Shown here: positions 5,932-8,755 of the stretch, one piece after another
Numbering within the stretch: position 1 is the first letter of the stretch
Layout: each line of letters begins with the position of its first letter
Source: an uncultured Desulfovibrio sp.
Lineage (GTDB): Bacteria; Desulfobacterota; Desulfovibrionia; Desulfovibrionales; Desulfovibrionaceae
Direction of reading: 5' to 3'
DNA length: 8,755 bases
Assembly (NCBI GenBank): GCA_900550745.1
Contig: URTO01000058.1
Span: forward strand, 1-8,755
Program-made: the position numbers and the translations under genes
Notes under the pieces: model-generated
Database searches by the model: none
Told to the model about the DNA's origin: nothing
What the model saw: only the letters and a program-made list of their open reading frames with translations

Positions 5932-5940
5932 GCCATTGCC

Positions 5941-7326
5941 ATGAAAAGAAAAACGAAAGCCCGGATCGCGAGATTCACCCGCCAAGTGCCGATCCTGCGC
6001 GAAACGCAGGCCCTGCGCAATGAAAGCGTGCTCCGCCTTATCGTGCAGGCGGCTTTCGTCGGCGGCTGCACCGGAGGCGTCATCGGCGTATTCCGCTGGC
6101 TCTATGATCACGGCAATGCGTGGATCGCCGCCACGCTCAGGCACGGCGCGGACGATCCCGCCACCGCGCTGATCGTCTTCGGCACGCTCATCCTGCTGGC
6201 GCTCATCGTGGGCCAGATGGTCAGGAAGGAGCCCCTCATCAGCGGCAGCGGCATCCCCCAGACGGAACTGGCGCTGGCCGGGCTGCTTCCCTATCCGGGA
6301 TTCCGCATCGTGGCCGCCAAGTTCGTCGGAACCCTGCTGTCCCTGTCCGGCGGCCTCTCCGTGGGCCGCGAAGGGCCAAGCATCCAGATGGGCGCGGCTG
6401 TGGGCTGCGGATTCGGGCGGATCTTCCAAAAGCTCGCCGGAGAAGATCCGGGCCATGCCCCGCGTTTCCTCATCGCGGGCAGCGTCGCCGGTCTTGCCGC
6501 CGCCTTCGGCGCGCCGTTCGCGGGCATGCTGTTCGCCTTTGAGGAAGTCAAAACCATCGTGACCGTGCCGCTCCTGCTGTTCACCGGCGTGGCCTCGTTT
6601 TCCGCATGGTTTGTCGTCACTATCCTGTTCGGCTTCGGGCTGGTTTTCCCCTTCGCCTCCATCCCCTCCCTGAACTGGGGGCAAATCTGGATCCCCGCAC
6701 TGCTCGGCGTGGGGACGGGGCTGTTCAGCGCCCTTTACAATGCCGCCCTGATCCGCGTGACGGAACTCCATGACCGCCAGAAGCTGATCCCGGCCCCCCT
6801 CAAGCCGCTCCTGCCCTTCCTGCTCAGCGGCGTCCTGCTGTACGCCTATCCGCAGGTGCTCGTGGGCATCGGCTATTCCACAGCCGATCTCGGCGGCCTC
6901 ACGCCCAACGGCCCGCTCCTGCTCGGCCCGGTGGCGCTCCTCCTGTGCGTCAAAATCATCTTCTCCATCCTGAGCTTCGCCTCCGGCGTGCCCGGCGGCC
7001 TGCTCATGCCCATGCTCGCCATCGGCAGCATGGTCGGAGCCGTGGGCGGGACCCTGCTCATCGGAAACGGCTTTTCCGCCGAACCGCAGCTTCCCGCCTA
7101 TCTCGTGCTCGGCATGGCGGGCCTGTTCTCAGGCACGGTACGCGCGCCGCTCACCGGCACGGCGCTGGTTGCGGAAATGTCCGGCGCGTTCCAGTGCCTG
7201 CCCGAAATGGCCATCGCCGCCTTCATCTCCACGGTCGTCGCCAACAGGGCCGGCTCGCCCCCGGTGTACGACTCCCTGAAACGCCGTATCCTCGTGAACC
7301 GAAACGCCTCGTCCAATATCAATTAA
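5941..7326 (+). CDS. ClC family H+/Cl- antiporter
   Basis: This is a 461-residue inner-membrane ClC protein, expected to work as a dimer exchanging chloride for protons. Signature segments are GSGIP (102-106, chloride-coordinating serine S103), GREGP (142-146) with gating glutamate E144, FEEVK with E202 at the position of the internal proton glutamate E203 of E. coli ClcA, GVPGGLLMP (349-357) in place of the usual GxFxP region, and Y443 in PPVYDS matching the central tyrosine Y445. Retention of both glutamates argues for an antiporter rather than a channel or fluoride exporter. There are no C-terminal CBS or TrkA-C domains. The ATG at 5941 has no Shine-Dalgarno at normal distance, but the basic N-terminus and first helix fit the family. 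Possible roles are acid resistance or charge balance; the neighbours give no further hint. Confidence 0.93.
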   Translation: MKRKTKARIARFTRQVPILRETQALRNESVLRLIVQAAFVGGCTGGVIGVFRWLYDHGNAWIAATLRHGADDPATALIVFGTLILLALIVGQMVRKEPLISGSGIPQTELALAGLLPYPGFRIVAAKFVGTLLSLSGGLSVGREGPSIQMGAAVGCGFGRIFQKLAGEDPGHAPRFLIAGSVAGLAAAFGAPFAGMLFAFEEVKTIVTVPLLLFTGVASFSAWFVVTILFGFGLVFPFASIPSLNWGQIWIPALLGVGTGLFSALYNAALIRVTELHDRQKLIPAPLKPLLPFLLSGVLLYAYPQVLVGIGYSTADLGGLTPNGPLLLGPVALLLCVKIIFSILSFASGVPGGLLMPMLAIGSMVGAVGGTLLIGNGFSAEPQLPAYLVLGMAGLFSGTVRAPLTGTALVAEMSGAFQCLPEMAIAAFISTVVANRAGSPPVYDSLKRRILVNRNASSNIN

Positions 7327-7430
7327 CACCTTGAAATAATATATTTTTTAAAAAAAGGCTTGCATTGTTCCAAACAAATACGCTAAGCAATGCCTTTCCC
7401 TGAATTCCAAACAGTACGGAGCATGCTGAC
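7327..7430 (+). promoter_or_regulatory. AT-rich spacer and probable promoter region of the PaaK-like gene
   Basis: The left half (7331-7356) is strikingly AT-rich against the GC-rich surroundings, with TTTTTTAAAAAA at 7345-7356. A weak promoter can be drawn from TTAACA (7323-7328, five of six to the -35, overlapping the ClC stop) and TTTTAA (7346-7351) 17 bp on. GCATTG (7362-7367) can pair with CAATGC (7388-7393). No GC-rich terminator stem for the ClC gene is present, so read-through is possible. GGAG at 7418-7421 lies 9 nt before the ATG at 7431 and serves as ribosome site. Confidence 0.4.
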
Positions 7431-8696
7431 ATGACCCGCAAAGACCGCACCGAAGGCATCTACAACCGCCGCGAAGTGCTCGACGAGAGCGAACGCCGCC
7501 AGTATTGCCTGATCCAGCTCAAGGATCTGCTCTCCTACGCCTACAGATATTCTGAGGACGTCAAAAAACGCTTTGACCGCGCCCAGTTCAATGTGGAGAA
7601 ATTCAAGACCCTTTCCGACATCAAGCACATCCCGCTGCTGAAGAAGAAAGAGCTCATCTTCCTCCAGTCCATCGGCCCCCGTCTCGGCGGCCTGCTGACC
7701 AAGGACATCGGCGAACTGAAGCGCATCTTCCTTTCGCCCGGCCCCATCTTCGACCCGGAAGACCGCATGGACGACTACTGGGGATACACCGAAGCCTTTT
7801 ATTCCGTGGGCTTCCGTCCCGGCGACGTGGTTCAGGTGACCTTCAACTACCACCTGTCCCCGGCGGGGCTGATGTTTGAAGAGCCCCTGCGCAACCTCGG
7901 CTGCGCCTCCATCCCGGCGGGCCCGACCGATCCCGGCACCCAGCTCGACATCATGCAGAAGCTGCGCGTATCCGGCTACGTGGGCACGGCGAGCTACCTG
8001 ATGCACCTCGCCCAGAAAGCTGAGGAAAAGGGCATCAACCTGCGTAAGGATCTCTTTCAGGAAGTGGCTTTCGTCACCGGCGAACGCCTCTCCGAAAAGA
8101 TGCGCAACCAGCTCGAAAAGAAGTTCGACATCATCCTGCGCCAAGGTTACGGCACGGCAGACGTGGGCTGTATCGGCTACGAATGCTTCCACAAGACCGG
8201 CCTGCACATCTCGAACCGCTGCTACGTGGAAATCTGCCATCCCGACACCGGCATTCCGCTGAAGGACGGCGAAGTGGGCGAAATCGTCGTGACCTCGTTC
8301 AACAAGACGTACCCGCTCATCCGCCTCGCCACGGGCGACCTCTCCTACATCGACCGCGCCCCCTGCGCCTGCGGGCGTACCAGCCCGCGCCTCGGCAGCA
8401 TCGTGGGCCGCGTGGACACCACCGCCCGCATCAAGGGCATGTTCGTCTACCCCCATCAGGTGGAGCAGGTCATGGCCCGCTTCGAGGACATCAAGCGTTG
8501 GCAGATCGAGGTCATCAACCCCGGCGGCATCGACGAGATGATCCTTTATGTGGAAGCCAGCAACTTCCATCAGGAAGACGAGCTGCTGCACCTCTTCCGC
8601 GAGCGCATCAAGCTGCGCCCGGAACTCAAGGTGCTTGCCCCCGGCACGCTGCCCCCGCAGATCAAGCCCATCGAAGACAAGCGCGAATGGGATTAG
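7431..8696 (+). CDS. Phenylacetate-CoA-ligase-like (PaaK family) adenylate-forming protein, SPGP type
   Basis: This 421-residue cytoplasmic protein has the length and order of motifs of PaaK-type acyl-CoA ligases, which activate aryl or other acids through an acyl-AMP. Visible are YGTAD (240-244) at the usual YGxTE motif, LATGD with D303, CACGR (312-316) followed by GRVD (326-329), and ARIKG (332-336) before YPHQVE. The glycine-rich phosphate loop (SSGTTGKP in PaaK) is replaced by LSPGPIFDPE (101-110). The C-terminal lysine motif (EGKAKR in PaaK) appears shortened to QIKPIEDKR. This matches a subfamily of PaaK-like proteins carrying SPGPI that I recognise but whose substrate is not established to my knowledge. 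It may activate an acid related to the imported amino acid or may have lost ligase activity. Start: ATG with GGAG 9 nt upstream. A hairpin follows the stop. Confidence 0.85.
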   Translation: MTRKDRTEGIYNRREVLDESERRQYCLIQLKDLLSYAYRYSEDVKKRFDRAQFNVEKFKTLSDIKHIPLLKKKELIFLQSIGPRLGGLLTKDIGELKRIFLSPGPIFDPEDRMDDYWGYTEAFYSVGFRPGDVVQVTFNYHLSPAGLMFEEPLRNLGCASIPAGPTDPGTQLDIMQKLRVSGYVGTASYLMHLAQKAEEKGINLRKDLFQEVAFVTGERLSEKMRNQLEKKFDIILRQGYGTADVGCIGYECFHKTGLHISNRCYVEICHPDTGIPLKDGEVGEIVVTSFNKTYPLIRLATGDLSYIDRAPCACGRTSPRLGSIVGRVDTTARIKGMFVYPHQVEQVMARFEDIKRWQIEVINPGGIDEMILYVEASNFHQEDELLHLFRERIKLRPELKVLAPGTLPPQIKPIEDKREWD

Positions 8697-8717
8697 TTTC
8701 CGTAGAGTGTTGAATGT

Positions 8718-8755
8718 GGGGGAGGGGAGAGGGAAACTTTCTGGAGAAAGTTTCC
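8718..8755 (+). terminator. Hairpin after the PaaK-like gene, cut by the window end
   Basis: Bases 8732-8742 pair perfectly with 8745-8755 around a minimal loop, 35 bp after the stop codon. The purine run 8718-8731 in front of the stem has no partner inside the window, but its complement probably continues just past the edge, making a very long stem. A T-run cannot be seen. It is most likely the terminator of the PaaK-like gene. Confidence 0.65.

Larger units (their letters stand above)
5421..5940. other. 520-bp pyrimidine-rich intergenic region
   Basis: No convincing gene lies here: the open frames on both strands lack Shine-Dalgarno sites, recognisable domains and plausible composition. 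The region is C/T-rich on the plus strand up to about 5830. It contains the hairpin at 5433-5490, a degenerate direct repeat (5476-5511 and 5535-5570), two copies of GCATAACA (5695-5702 and 5836-5843), a weak stem at 5793-5813, and the leader of the ClC gene near 5903-5931. A promoter for the ClC gene should lie in its right half, but I find only poor matches (for example CATAAC at 5837). Confidence 0.6.

Noticed and set aside
5430..5944. Small plus-strand open frames in the Yip1-ClC spacer
   Set aside because: Pro/Ser/Arg-rich translations follow from the pyrimidine bias; no ribosome sites or domains.
7423..7434. Three-codon mini-frame ATG CTG ACA TGA overlapping the PaaK-like start
   Set aside because: Only one base separates the ribosome site from this ATG, too close for initiation; probably chance.
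7383..8591. 402-residue open frame antisense to the PaaK-like gene
   Set aside because: Composition (rich in His, Val, Ala, Asp, Gly) is typical of the antisense frame of a GC-rich gene, with no domain or ribosome site; the sense strand has clear PaaK motifs.
1..8755. CRISPR array, tRNA, rRNA, insertion sequence or defence system
   Set aside because: No regularly spaced repeats, cloverleaf, transposase motif or terminal inverted repeats were seen, and all larger genes are transport or metabolic families.

Overview
The window is GC-rich, densely coded bacterial DNA with no rRNA, tRNA, CRISPR array, insertion sequence or phage gene that I can see. Gene content points to an anaerobic Desulfovibrio-like member of the Desulfobacterota (Desulfovibrionaceae or a close relative): a Liv-type ABC transporter, a zinc-ribbon/Yip1 membrane protein, a bare ClC antiporter, a phenylacetate-CoA-ligase-like protein of the 'SPGP' type, and long purine-armed hairpins at gene ends. 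This placement is an inference from style and gene families, not from a marker gene.

Layout. Positions 54-4045, minus strand, hold a four-gene branched-chain-amino-acid-type ABC transporter operon in the order livK (periplasmic binding protein), livH and livM (permeases), livG (ATPase). livH/livM and livM/livG overlap by 4 bp. A 199-bp spacer with strong hairpins separates livK from livH and looks like an attenuator that would let the binding protein be made in excess over the membrane parts. A large hairpin follows livG directly at the window edge, and the usual second ATPase gene livF is not in the window. A 325-bp divergent promoter region (4046-4370) separates livK from the plus-strand genes.

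On the plus strand, 4371-5420 encodes an N-terminal CxxC/CxxC zinc ribbon, a proline-rich linker and a C-terminal Yip1-like membrane domain. Then comes a 520-bp pyrimidine-rich stretch without a convincing gene (5421-5940), a ClC H+/Cl- antiporter with all key residues (5941-7326), an AT-rich spacer, and a phenylacetate-CoA-ligase-like protein (7431-8696) whose nucleotide-binding loop is not canonical. The window ends inside the hairpin that probably terminates this last gene.

How they fit: the Liv operon imports an amino acid or similar small molecule. In anaerobes PaaK-like ligases are often found near Liv transporters, so the last gene could act on an acid derived from the imported compound, but two unrelated genes lie between and this is only a suggestion. 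I found no clear sign of a new multi-gene system. The points most worth a second look are the altered active-site loops of the PaaK-like protein, the missing livF, the layered hairpins between livK and livH with a livH start lacking a Shine-Dalgarno, and the recurring terminator-like hairpin family.
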